Positions 27,801 to 35,416 of a stretch of DNA of 64,000 nucleotides are shown here, piece by piece. Source of the stretch: Paenibacillus sp. FSL M7-0420 (GTDB lineage: Bacteria; Bacillota; Bacilli; Paenibacillales; Paenibacillaceae). The stretch lies in assembly GCF_038002345.1 (NCBI RefSeq), contig NZ_JBBOCJ010000001.1, forward strand, positions 124,001 through 188,000. The letters run 5' to 3'. The notes under the pieces are model-generated. The model had not been told where the DNA came from and made no database searches. It worked only from the letters and a program-made list of their open reading frames with translations. Each line of letters begins with the position of its first letter. The stretch's first letter is position 1. The position numbers and the translations under genes are program-made.

Positions 27801-28043
27801 CCCGGCTGGCTGTTCGACGAGCAGGGAGAGGTCTCCTTCAAGCTGCTGGGCAGCACGGAAGTAACGTATGTGAATCCGCATCATGCGGATACCTTCGGTG
27901 ACAGCAAGGCGGTTATTCAGACGCTGGCACTGACCTTCCGGGACGGTATGGAGCGCGTAATTACCGGCGGCTTGCTGCGCGGCGCAGATGCCGAGGCCTT
28001 GCGGCGCGGGGAGATCGCCGCGATCCGTGCGGAGATGGAATAA
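24816..28043 (+). CDS. GH94-like glycoside phosphorylase (beta-oligoglucan phosphorylase candidate)
   Basis: The 1075 residues show the cellobiose-phosphorylase layout: an N-terminal beta sandwich (WTFYVNRGQGISSFGVRDKN), then an (alpha/alpha)6 barrel with MERDYNFFSLAPEYYSQGNG, FRDMNQNRRNDVFFHP and PGWNDAMNGLPGLIGSGMSE, where Asp654 is the likely general acid, and a C-terminal beta domain. The length fits the SOGP-type beta-1,2-oligoglucan phosphorylases better than cellobiose phosphorylase (~800). It would split sugar from imported oligoglucans using phosphate. The AGGAGG ribosome site is strong. The substrate assignment is inference. Confidence 0.78.
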   Translation: MSRYTFDSGKFVIEQFHEGKPFASFLPGLAGLKGIPMWTFYVNRGQGISSFGVRDKNSPIMEFSPANISYKNVTSTGFRTFIKLKGAAEIYEPFQSARPDPAAKRIMTILPNGLTIEESHAGHGLKTTVHYFNLPGDDYAALVRQVEIQNTGGAELELELLDGLPEVLPFGVENSNYKEMGNLLRSWMDVFNLEHGIPFYKLRSGTNDDAEIGKIESGHFYLSSTAEGELLRPLVDYEVIFGGNTSLTYPDRFAALPLAELLAQAQYPVNKVPCGFSGTARTLAPGASLKLNTIIGHVNDIARINERTAELCRAEYFAAKSLEAAALTEELTADIATRTSSPIFDAYCRQSYLDNFLRGGYPFIFDNGEEGFVVHLYSRKHGDMERDYNFFSLAPEYYSQGNGNFRDMNQNRRNDVFFHPKVGSFNIKMFYSLIQADGYNPLSVQGTSFEILPGAEEQLKAWLDGALAEQHAGLTQLLAGRFTAGSLINYIADQQIVLTLSEQEFLSGVLALSQQNIEAAFGEGFWSDHWTYNLDLVEGYLDIYPERLGELLFGDETYAFYDSPAYVLPRSEKYVISGGKVRQFGALLEDEEKLHKLKRKASGTEWLRTQGGHGEIYRTSLFVKMLSLALNKFATLDPYGMGVEMEANKPGWNDAMNGLPGLIGSGMSETLELKRMLVFMSEALENCAELPSAVALPSEIAALLTQVGQAVTEVLDGSLDPFLYWDRIASAREAYRADIRFGITGETTDYSVAEIRDMLARCIIKVDQGIARAVEMGGGLVPTYFRFEATRFRPVTDAAGALVISGYGLPKAVVEEFEASALPYFLEGPTRWLKTLDDLETAKDIYSRVKQSGLFDPVTSMYRTSVSLEEEGHEIGRIRAFTAGWQERESNFLHMSYKYLLELLKAGLYEEFYSELRTSLIPFLDPEVYGRSTLENSSFISTGGNPDPNTHGRGFVARLSGSTAEFLSMWRTMMAGSSLFAIENGELTLALHPALPGWLFDEQGEVSFKLLGSTEVTYVNPHHADTFGDSKAVIQTLALTFRDGMERVITGGLLRGADAEALRRGEIAAIRAEME

Positions 28044-28137
28044 CGGGCATAGATAGTGATGGAGAGGAGGTCCTTGGGGGCCTCCTTTCTGATTGTCTGG
28101 GGAGTATGATTACTTTTGATGTGAATAAGACAGTGCG

Positions 28138-28735
28138 GACCAAATGTAATCGAAAAACCGATTACAATGGGCGGGCGGAGGGTGTGCGGACCAAATGTAA
28201 TCGAAAAACCGATTACAATGGGCGGGCGGAGAGTATGCGGACCAAATGTAATCGAAAAACCGATTACAATGGGCGGGCGGAGGGTGTGCGGATCAAATGT
28301 AATCGAAAAACCGATTACAATGGGCGGGCAGAGGGTGTGTGGACCAAATGTAATCGAAAAACCGATTACAATGGGCGGGCAGAGGGTGTGTGGACCAAAT
28401 GTAATCGAAAAACCGATTACATTGGGCGGGCAGAAGGTGTGCAGACCCAATGTAATCGAAAAACCGATTACAATGGGCGGGCGGAGGGTGTGTGGACCCA
28501 ATGTAATCGAAAAACCGATCACAATGGGCGGGCGGAGGGTGTGCGGATCAAATGTAATCGAAAAACCGATTACAATGGGCGGGCGGAGAGTATGCGGGCC
28601 AAATGTAATCGAAAAACCGATTACAATGGGCGAGCGGAGAGTATGCGGACCGAATGTAATCGAAAAACCGATTACATTGGGCGGGCGGAGGGTGTGTGGA
28701 CCCAATGTAATCGAAAAACCGATTACAATCGCAAT
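28138..28735. repeat. 51-bp stem-loop tandem array, family B, twelve units
   Basis: Anchors (the C of TCGAAAAAC) run from 28151 to 28712 at exact 51-bp intervals, giving 12 units. Each unit has the perfect hairpin TGTAATCG / CGATTACA around AAAAAC, and a conserved linker (GGGCGGGCGGAGGGTGTGCG type). It lies between the GH94 gene and the gene at 28931, in the same direction. Both strands show open frames, but these are artefacts of the period, a multiple of three. Confidence 0.95.
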
Positions 28736-28930
28736 AGGCTGGCGCAGACTCCAACTTAGACGCAAATTCACCAGTCCAAAAGCTAGTTTATAATACTAAG
28801 GTATACATCTGTTAACAGGATACAGCCTGAGGTGATATATCAGATTGGGTTAATCTAGCTTGGGTTGGAGCAGCTCGGTTTGAATTACCTTAGAGCAGAG
28901 CAGCCAAACACGAGGGGAGCATCATCAACA

Positions 28931-29596
28931 ATGAGCGAGCTTAAGATGGGACTGATTGAGAAATATTCTATGATTGTTCCGGCCGCGCAGCGGGAGGTGT
29001 GGGAGTCGAGGGGCTGGGTGGAAGAACCTGCGTTCAGGGATTTCCACTATGAGGCGGAAGAAGGCGAGGCGATGATGACCGCCAGACCCCGGAGCCTGAC
29101 AGAGATTGACACGGACTCGCTGCTGGGCAGCAGGGCAATGGAATTCTGCACCCATCTGGGAACCTATGGCATGGGCGGTCCCGGGTTCTTCGGATTGCTG
29201 CTGGAGAAGGAAGGCATTAGGCAGTATCTGGTGTATGCCGTCTGGGCATCGGGTCAATATATTCTGCTGGACGGTAGAGTGATTGAATGCCATCTGAGGC
29301 ATAACCAGAGCCACCGGCCATGGATATCCAGCTGGGCAGGGGAGCCTGAGGAAGAGCAATGGGGTGAGCTGACGGCAAAAGTAACGGGGAGCGTGGTGTC
29401 CGCTGTCCATCTGACCGATGAGGAGCTGCGGCTTGAGCTGACTCAGGAGGGCGCGCGGTCCCAGTTTGTTTTCTACAGATACCATCAGGATCTGCCGCCG
29501 CTCGGAAACGGCCAGCCGCGCAAGCCTGCCTTTGAGGACGGCGTGATCGGTGATTATATCGTACTATCGGAGGAGCATGCGGTTCTGCATGTGTAA
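28931..29596 (+). CDS. Protein of unknown function
   Basis: The 221 residues begin MSELKMGLIEKYSMIVPAAQ and have no membrane segment or signal. A conserved-looking stretch reads FCTHLGTYGMGGPGFFGLLL and then QYLVYAVWASGQYILLDGRV. I do not recognise the family. AGGGGAGC precedes the ATG with 11 bases of spacing. It sits between the GH94 array and the transporter operon but its link to sugar metabolism is not shown. Confidence 0.65.
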   Translation: MSELKMGLIEKYSMIVPAAQREVWESRGWVEEPAFRDFHYEAEEGEAMMTARPRSLTEIDTDSLLGSRAMEFCTHLGTYGMGGPGFFGLLLEKEGIRQYLVYAVWASGQYILLDGRVIECHLRHNQSHRPWISSWAGEPEEEQWGELTAKVTGSVVSAVHLTDEELRLELTQEGARSQFVFYRYHQDLPPLGNGQPRKPAFEDGVIGDYIVLSEEHAVLHV

Positions 29597-29710
29597 CAGG
29601 CTCGGCTTGGGGAGTCCAGAAGAACGCTCCAAGCCGAAATATGAGCCCCTAAATACGAAATATGAGGCCTTTTACCGGGTATCTAAAACGCATACAATAC
29701 ATACATAGAG

Positions 29711-29726
29711 ATGAAAACGCTTCACA
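29711..29726 (+). promoter_or_regulatory. Partial cre-like site upstream of the ABC importer
   Basis: ATGAAAACGCTTCACA lies 30 bp before the permease start and resembles the CcpA cre consensus (TGWAANCGNTNWCA) in its first ten or so bases, but the last three positions do not match. Carbon catabolite control would fit the locus. Confidence 0.35.
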
Positions 29727-29756
29727 ATAAAGATAGGTATTTTGGAGGTCCATACG

Positions 29757-30746
29757 ATGGAGAACAAACGAAACACCAAGCCGGATCCGGCCATGGCGCC
29801 GCTTATTCCGGCGTCAATCGAAACCGGTTCAGGTCGTAAACATTCACTCTGGAGGAAGTTTGTAGCCCAGCGTCATCTGCAGACCATGGCCCTGCTCGGT
29901 GTAGTCTGGATGATCATCTTCAACTACATCCCGATTTATGGCTTGATTATTTCCTTCAAGGAATATAACATCGTCAAGTCGATTGCCGAAGCCCCATGGG
30001 TGGGCCTGCAGCATTTCAGAGAACTGTTCGACGACGACGAGCTGCCCAATGTTATACGCAATACGCTGGGAATCAGTCTGATCAAGCTGATTATCGGATT
30101 TCCGCTGCCGATTATATTCGCTTTATTTCTTAATGAGGTCCGTTCCCTCCGCTATAAGAAGGCGATTCAGACGATCTCTTATCTGCCGCATTTCCTCTCC
30201 TGGGTCGTGCTTGGCGGGATTCTGGCCACCTGGCTGGCTGATGTAGGGATTGTCAATAATATCCTGATGGCGCTGCATATCATTGACCAGCCGATTACGT
30301 ATCTGGCAGAGCCAAGCTACTTCTGGACCATTATTATTAGCTCCGACATCTGGAAAGAGCTGGGATGGTCAGCGATTATCTATCTGGCGGCGATCGCCGG
30401 TGTCTCTCCGGAGATGTATGAGGCGGCGACGATTGACGGAGCCGGGCGGTTCCAGAAAATGTGGTTCGTCACGCTGCCGTCCGTCCGGGGCACGATCAGC
30501 ATTCTATTCATTCTCGCGGTCAGCGGGGTGCTGAGCTCCAACTTCGACCAGATTCTGGTGCTGCGCAACTCGCTGAATGACAGTGCTTCTAACGTCATTG
30601 ACTACTATATTTATCAGACAGGTATTGTTTCTAACCGCTTCTCCTACTCTGCGGCGGTCACTCTGGTTAAGGCGGTCATTGCACTGATTCTGCTGCTGAT
30701 TGCTAACCAGGTATCCAAAAAAATCAACGACACGTCGCTGTTCTAG
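29757..30746 (+). CDS. Carbohydrate ABC transporter permease (LplB-type)
   Basis: The 329-residue permease has six membrane helices after a ~40-residue cytoplasmic N-terminus. The ATPase-docking loop reads MYEAATIDGAGRFQKMWFVT. Its start, IFNYIPIYGLIISFKEYN, is typical of the LplB group that imports oligosaccharides. TTGGAGGT precedes the ATG at 29757. Second-operator bases lie inside codons ~21-25 (see findings). It forms an operon with the next two genes; no ATPase is encoded, so a shared MsmX-type ATPase is likely. Confidence 0.92.
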   Translation: MENKRNTKPDPAMAPLIPASIETGSGRKHSLWRKFVAQRHLQTMALLGVVWMIIFNYIPIYGLIISFKEYNIVKSIAEAPWVGLQHFRELFDDDELPNVIRNTLGISLIKLIIGFPLPIIFALFLNEVRSLRYKKAIQTISYLPHFLSWVVLGGILATWLADVGIVNNILMALHIIDQPITYLAEPSYFWTIIISSDIWKELGWSAIIYLAAIAGVSPEMYEAATIDGAGRFQKMWFVTLPSVRGTISILFILAVSGVLSSNFDQILVLRNSLNDSASNVIDYYIYQTGIVSNRFSYSAAVTLVKAVIALILLLIANQVSKKINDTSLF

Positions 30747-30764
30747 AACAAGGAGGATCTATCT

Positions 30765-31655
30765 ATGTTTGCACTCAAACGCAGAACCAAAGGCGAAGTC
30801 ATCTTCGACATCATCAATAATCTGGTCATGCTCTGCGTCTGCTTCCTGACGCTCTATCCGATCTGGTATGTGCTGGTCAACGCCTTCAATGACGGCAATG
30901 ACGCCATGCTGGGCGGAATCTACTGGTGGCCGCGAATCATTACACTGAAGAACTTCGAGGCGGTCTTCGCAAGTCCGGGCATTATGCTGGCGATGGCCAT
31001 TACCGTAGCCAAAACGGCGCTTGGCGTCGTCGTCCATGTATTCTTCACGGCGATGGTGGCGTATGCGTTATCCCGCAGGGATCTGGTCGGCGGCAAAATC
31101 TACATCCTGATCGGTACCATCACCCTGTTCTTCAACGGCGGGCTGATTCCGACCTTCCTGCTGAACCGTGACCTGCATCTGCTCGATAATTTCCTGGTGT
31201 ATATCATTCCAGTCATGTTCAGCTTCTTCGACCTCATTATCTTCATGACGTTCTTCCGGGAGATACCGGATGGCCTCGATGAGGCGGCGCGGATTGACGG
31301 GGCTAACGACTGGTCGATTCTGCTGCGGATTGTGCTTCCGGTCTCCATGCCGGTCATCGCCACCATCGCCCTGTTCCACGGGGTCTACCAGTGGAATGAT
31401 TATTTTACAGGCATTATCTATATCAACAATGTGGATCTTCAGCCGATTCAGACCTATCTGTTCCGGGTCGTGGCCCAGTCCAGCTCCAATACGATGATGA
31501 CCGCTGTCCAGGGCAGCGCGGCTACAAGAACGGTCACCTCACAGTCGATTAAGCTGGCTACCATGGTCGTGACCACACTGCCGATCGTGTTCGTCTATCC
31601 GTTCCTGCAGCGTTATTTTGTCAAAGGCATGATGATTGGTTCGATCAAGGGCTAA
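30765..31655 (+). CDS. Carbohydrate ABC transporter permease (YtcP/AraQ-type)
   Basis: This is the second permease subunit, 296 residues with six membrane helices and the docking loop LDEAARIDGANDWSILLRIV. The segment NGGLIPTFLLNRDLHLLDNF and the final QRYFVKGMMIGSIKG are characteristic of the group. AAGGAGGATCTATCT precedes the ATG, and the gap to the upstream permease is only 18 bp. Confidence 0.94.
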   Translation: MFALKRRTKGEVIFDIINNLVMLCVCFLTLYPIWYVLVNAFNDGNDAMLGGIYWWPRIITLKNFEAVFASPGIMLAMAITVAKTALGVVVHVFFTAMVAYALSRRDLVGGKIYILIGTITLFFNGGLIPTFLLNRDLHLLDNFLVYIIPVMFSFFDLIIFMTFFREIPDGLDEAARIDGANDWSILLRIVLPVSMPVIATIALFHGVYQWNDYFTGIIYINNVDLQPIQTYLFRVVAQSSSNTMMTAVQGSAATRTVTSQSIKLATMVVTTLPIVFVYPFLQRYFVKGMMIGSIKG

Positions 31656-31753
31656 GCATCTGCAAGCCACAGGTAACTCCTCCAACGCCCGGGTGTCTGA
31701 AGGGCTACGGGGTTGAGCTTATAAATATTATGATCTAGAAAAGGGGTAAACAA

Positions 31754-33454
31754 ATGGGCATGAAACATAAGCCGAAGAAAACGGTCCTGCTGCTCTTGGG
31801 ACTCATGATGGCCTTCTCTGTTACGGGCTGTGGCAGCAAGGATAACGCCGCGGGCGGAAACACGGGGAATAATAAGCCGGCGAACACGGAGGCTACAACT
31901 GCACCTGCAACAGACAGCGCAACACCGGCACCTGCGGCTTCGGCCGATGAACCGGGCTGGAAGAGCGATACTTCACCGATTACTTTTGACTGGTATCTGA
32001 ACTTTGCCTGGTTCCCGAATAAATGGGGTGTAGACCCGACCTCCCAATATGTGACGAAAAAGACCGGCGTAAATATCAACTTCATCGTTCCGGCGGGCAA
32101 TGAGAACGAGAAGCTGAACACATTGATGGCTTCCGGCAAGCTGCCGGACTTCATTACACTCGGCTACTGGGAAGATGCGATTAAAAAAATGGTGGAAGGC
32201 GATCTTGTACTTCCGCTGAACAAGCTGGCGGATGAATATGACCCTTACTTCTACAAGGTATCGGATAAGGATAAGCTGGGCTGGTATACTCAGCCGGACG
32301 GCAATGTCTACGGCTACCCGAACTCTTCGTCCTCTCCGGCCGATTATAAGCAATACGGCGACACCTATGTATCCAACCAGACCTTTGCTGTCCGCAAGGA
32401 CATCTATGAAGCCATCGGCAGCCCGGATATGCGTACACCTGAAGGCTTCCTCGCCGCGCTGAAAGCGGCGCAGGAGAAATTCCCTCAGGTGAACGGCCAG
32501 CCGCTGATTCCGCTCGGTCTGCATGAGTTCACCGAGAACGGCAACGACTCGCTGGAAGGCTACATTCAGAACTTCCTGAACATCCCTTGGGAAAAAGACG
32601 GCAAGGTCTATGACCGTGAGACTGATCCTGAGTATGTTCGCTGGATGAAGACCCTCCGCCAGGCAAACCAGGACGGACTCTTGGCAAAGGATATCTTCAT
32701 TGACAAGCGTGCGCAAATGGAAGAAAAAATCGTACAGGGACGCTACTTCGCAATGCTCTATCAGCGTACAGATTTTGCTTCGCAGCTCGGTACAATTTTC
32801 CAGAAAAACCCTGATCAAGTGTACATTGCAGTAGACGGACCGGCCAACACCAAGATGGACCCGCCTGCACTGAACGGCCCTGGGATCTCCGGCTGGACGG
32901 TGACCCTGATCTCCAAGAATGTGAAGGATAAAGCGCGTGCGATTAAATTCCTCAGCTATCTGAACAGTGAGGAAGGCAACAAGGATCTTTATCTGGGCGA
33001 AAAAGGGGTCAGCTATGATACAATTGACGGCAAGGATCAATTCCTGCCTGAGGCGCTGAAGCTGATGAACACCGACCGCGGAGCCTTCGATAAGCAGTAC
33101 GGTTCATCCTTCACCTTCTGGATGATGCAGAACACCAATATTACCGATCAATGGAAGCCGGAATCTGTAGAGCCATACAAACAACTGGAAGACTGGACGA
33201 AGGGCAAATCGGTCAATACCTCCGAATTCCAATTGATTGACCCTACCGGCAACTCGCCGGAAGGCATTATCGCGACCAAGCTGAAACAGCTTCGCGGCAA
33301 AACCATGCCGAAGCTGCTGATGGCGGATTCCGATGCAGACTTCGATAAGATCTGGAGCGATTATCTCGCCAAGAAAGAAAAGGACGGCCAGGCGACCTTC
33401 GATGCCTACCGCCAGACGAAATATGAAGAGAACAAAAAGAAACTCGGAATGTAA
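31754..33454 (+). CDS. Extracellular solute-binding lipoprotein (LplA-type)
   Basis: The 566 residues start with a lipoprotein signal (MKHKPKKTVLLLLGLMMAFS, lipobox VTGC) and a Gly/Asn/Thr/Ala-rich spacer, then a family 1 type binding fold with the conserved SSSPADYKQYGDTYVSNQTF and AIKFLSYLNSEEGNKDLYLG. Size and layout match the oligosaccharide-binding proteins coupled to LplB/YtcP permeases. AAAAGGGG lies before the ATG. The expected ligand is a beta-glucan oligosaccharide, by context only. Confidence 0.93.
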   Translation: MGMKHKPKKTVLLLLGLMMAFSVTGCGSKDNAAGGNTGNNKPANTEATTAPATDSATPAPAASADEPGWKSDTSPITFDWYLNFAWFPNKWGVDPTSQYVTKKTGVNINFIVPAGNENEKLNTLMASGKLPDFITLGYWEDAIKKMVEGDLVLPLNKLADEYDPYFYKVSDKDKLGWYTQPDGNVYGYPNSSSSPADYKQYGDTYVSNQTFAVRKDIYEAIGSPDMRTPEGFLAALKAAQEKFPQVNGQPLIPLGLHEFTENGNDSLEGYIQNFLNIPWEKDGKVYDRETDPEYVRWMKTLRQANQDGLLAKDIFIDKRAQMEEKIVQGRYFAMLYQRTDFASQLGTIFQKNPDQVYIAVDGPANTKMDPPALNGPGISGWTVTLISKNVKDKARAIKFLSYLNSEEGNKDLYLGEKGVSYDTIDGKDQFLPEALKLMNTDRGAFDKQYGSSFTFWMMQNTNITDQWKPESVEPYKQLEDWTKGKSVNTSEFQLIDPTGNSPEGIIATKLKQLRGKTMPKLLMADSDADFDKIWSDYLAKKEKDGQATFDAYRQTKYEENKKKLGM

Positions 33455-33477
33455 GTTTTAAAATATAAGACCCATTG

Positions 33478-33498
33478 GCCCGCAGACTGCGGGCTTTT
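33478..33498 (+). terminator. Intrinsic terminator between the importer operon and the sensor kinase
   Basis: GCCCGCAGACTGCGGGC has a 7-bp stem followed by TTTT. It lies after the binding-protein stop; read-through into the kinase gene is possible because the T run is short. Confidence 0.7.
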
Positions 33499-33520
33499 GG
33501 GCTATTTTCAAGAGGTGAGC

Positions 33521-35416
33521 ATGCGCGAACGAACAGGGGCATTATGGAATTCCTTCCGCTATTGGTGGGGGCGGAGATCACTGCAGAGCCGGCTGATTGC
33601 TGCATATATCTTCATTATTCTGGGACCCAGCCTGCTGGTGTCCCTCTATTCGTACAGAGCGATCAATAATACTTATAAGCGGGATTCCATTGAGAAGAAC
33701 AGCTATCTCCTTCAGATGGAGAAGCTGTATGTGCTGAACCAGATTGAAGCGATGGAGCGGGTCGCCCAGATGGCTTCCTCGGATAAAGGGGTGGAGAGCT
33801 ATCTGGTCAGCGAGGACGATCCCCCGCTGGGCGAGCTGATCGATTTCAATACGACCACCTATGTGAGCTTGAGTCAGATGCAGTTTAACAATCCGAATAT
33901 CGAGCATCTGCGGCTGTTCTCCGGCAGCAGCAATGTACATGAGCTGTGGCCGGTCATCTTTCGGGAGGACCGGGTATCCAGGGAGCCGTGGTTTCAGAAG
34001 GCGCTGCAGTTGGAAGGAGGCTATTATTGGTCCTTTCAGAAGAGAGATCCCGACCTTATGAAGCGCTACTCGGGGGAAGTGGAGGCGGGTCCGGCCAAGG
34101 TCTCGCTGCTGAAGGAGATCAGTATTCCTGCCGGGCACCATGTCGGGATGGTCCAGGTCGATATGCTGCTGAGCAAGTTCGCGCCGAAGGCGTTCACCAC
34201 TGTGCAGGACAATGAATCGCAGATGATGATCGCCGATGAGGAGCTGAACCTGTTCTCCAGGACGGATCACTCTTTTTTGCAGGAGAATCCGGGACTAGCT
34301 GAAGCGGTAAAGGAACGGCTGGCCGATTATCGTAAGACCGGGGAATGGGCGATGGATTACCAGGAGAACGGCAATTCCTTCCTGCTCATTCAGACCCCGC
34401 TGGAGCAGATTGACGCCTCGCTGGTAACGGTGGTCTCGATGAAGGGGTTAATGAAGGATATTTCGCATACCCGTAACCTGATTGTAGGGGCGAATATCGG
34501 CTTCCTGTTCCTGGTTACCGTCATTACGTATGTGATGAATGCCTTCATTCTGAAGAATCTCCGCCGTCTGACGGACACGATGAAGAAAGTGCGCCGGGGC
34601 GAGCCGTATGGCAGCATCCGCATCAGCGGGGGCGGCGAGGTCGGGGAGCTGGCGCATCATTTCTCCAAGCTCATGAATACGATTAATACGCTGGTTGCCC
34701 AGGCAGTTCATAAGCAGGCGCTATCCAAAGAGGCGGAGCTGCGCACCCTGCATAATCAGATCGATGCCCACTTCCTCTACAATACGCTGGAGAATATCAA
34801 AATGCTGGCGGAAATCGAGAACCAGCGGACGATCTCAGATGCATTGACCCGGCTGGGGGGCATGATGCGTTATAATTTCAAGTGGAGCGGAGAATACGTG
34901 AAGCTGAGGGACGAGATCCGCCATATTGAGAATTATGTGGAGGTTATGAACATCAGGTTCGAGCATACCATCCGGTTAGAGCTGGATATTGACAGCGCTT
35001 ATCTGGAGGTGGAGGTGCTTAAGATGTCGCTGCAGCCGATTGTCGAGAACAGTGTGAAGCATGCCTGGAACGCGGACGGAGTCGAGCTTACGGACCGGGT
35101 GGTGCGGATTGATCTGACGGAGGTCGGGACGGAGATTCTAATTGTGGTGCGCGACAATGGTCTGGGACTGACGCCGGAGCGGCTGCTTGCGCTGCATGAG
35201 GCGATCTATGCGAAGGAGGAGCCTGGAGCGGACGCTTCCGGGATCAGCAGCGGTGGATATAAGGCTGGAGGCGTCGGGCTGCGCAATGTGCATCAGCGCC
35301 TGCAGCTCTTTTACGGGGAAGCCTATGGACTGGAAGTGCAGAGCGAAGCAGGGAAGTGGACAGCAGTGTACATGTCTCTGCCCAAAGTTCTATTGACAGG
35401 GGATAATCAGCGATGA
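33521..35416 (+). CDS. Sensor histidine kinase (YesM-type)
   Basis: The 631 residues have two membrane helices (LIAAYIFIILGPSLLVSLYS near 23 and a second near 325) enclosing an extracellular sensor domain, a HAMP region, and a His_kinase/HATPase pair. The phosphorylated His417 lies in NQIDAHFLYNTLENIK; the usual motif is QINPHFLYN, so the Asn-Pro is Asp-Ala here. The ATP lid shows SLQPIVENSVKHAW, DNGLGL and GVGLRNVHQRL. AAGAGGTGAGC precedes the ATG at 33521. It overlaps the response regulator by ATGA. Confidence 0.92.
   Translation: MRERTGALWNSFRYWWGRRSLQSRLIAAYIFIILGPSLLVSLYSYRAINNTYKRDSIEKNSYLLQMEKLYVLNQIEAMERVAQMASSDKGVESYLVSEDDPPLGELIDFNTTTYVSLSQMQFNNPNIEHLRLFSGSSNVHELWPVIFREDRVSREPWFQKALQLEGGYYWSFQKRDPDLMKRYSGEVEAGPAKVSLLKEISIPAGHHVGMVQVDMLLSKFAPKAFTTVQDNESQMMIADEELNLFSRTDHSFLQENPGLAEAVKERLADYRKTGEWAMDYQENGNSFLLIQTPLEQIDASLVTVVSMKGLMKDISHTRNLIVGANIGFLFLVTVITYVMNAFILKNLRRLTDTMKKVRRGEPYGSIRISGGGEVGELAHHFSKLMNTINTLVAQAVHKQALSKEAELRTLHNQIDAHFLYNTLENIKMLAEIENQRTISDALTRLGGMMRYNFKWSGEYVKLRDEIRHIENYVEVMNIRFEHTIRLELDIDSAYLEVEVLKMSLQPIVENSVKHAWNADGVELTDRVVRIDLTEVGTEILIVVRDNGLGLTPERLLALHEAIYAKEEPGADASGISSGGYKAGGVGLRNVHQRLQLFYGEAYGLEVQSEAGKWTAVYMSLPKVLLTGDNQR

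Noticed and set aside
28138..28735. CRISPR array
   Set aside because: The linkers between dyads are conserved, not unique, the hairpin is the repeated part itself, and no cas gene is near.
28106..28771. Long open frames on both strands (CNRKTDYNGRAEGV and VIGFSITFGPHTL repeats)
   Set aside because: They come from the 51-bp period being a multiple of three; no ribosome site or start, and other frames are open as well.
29711..29726. A confident cre site
   Set aside because: The last three consensus positions do not match; kept only as a weak candidate feature.
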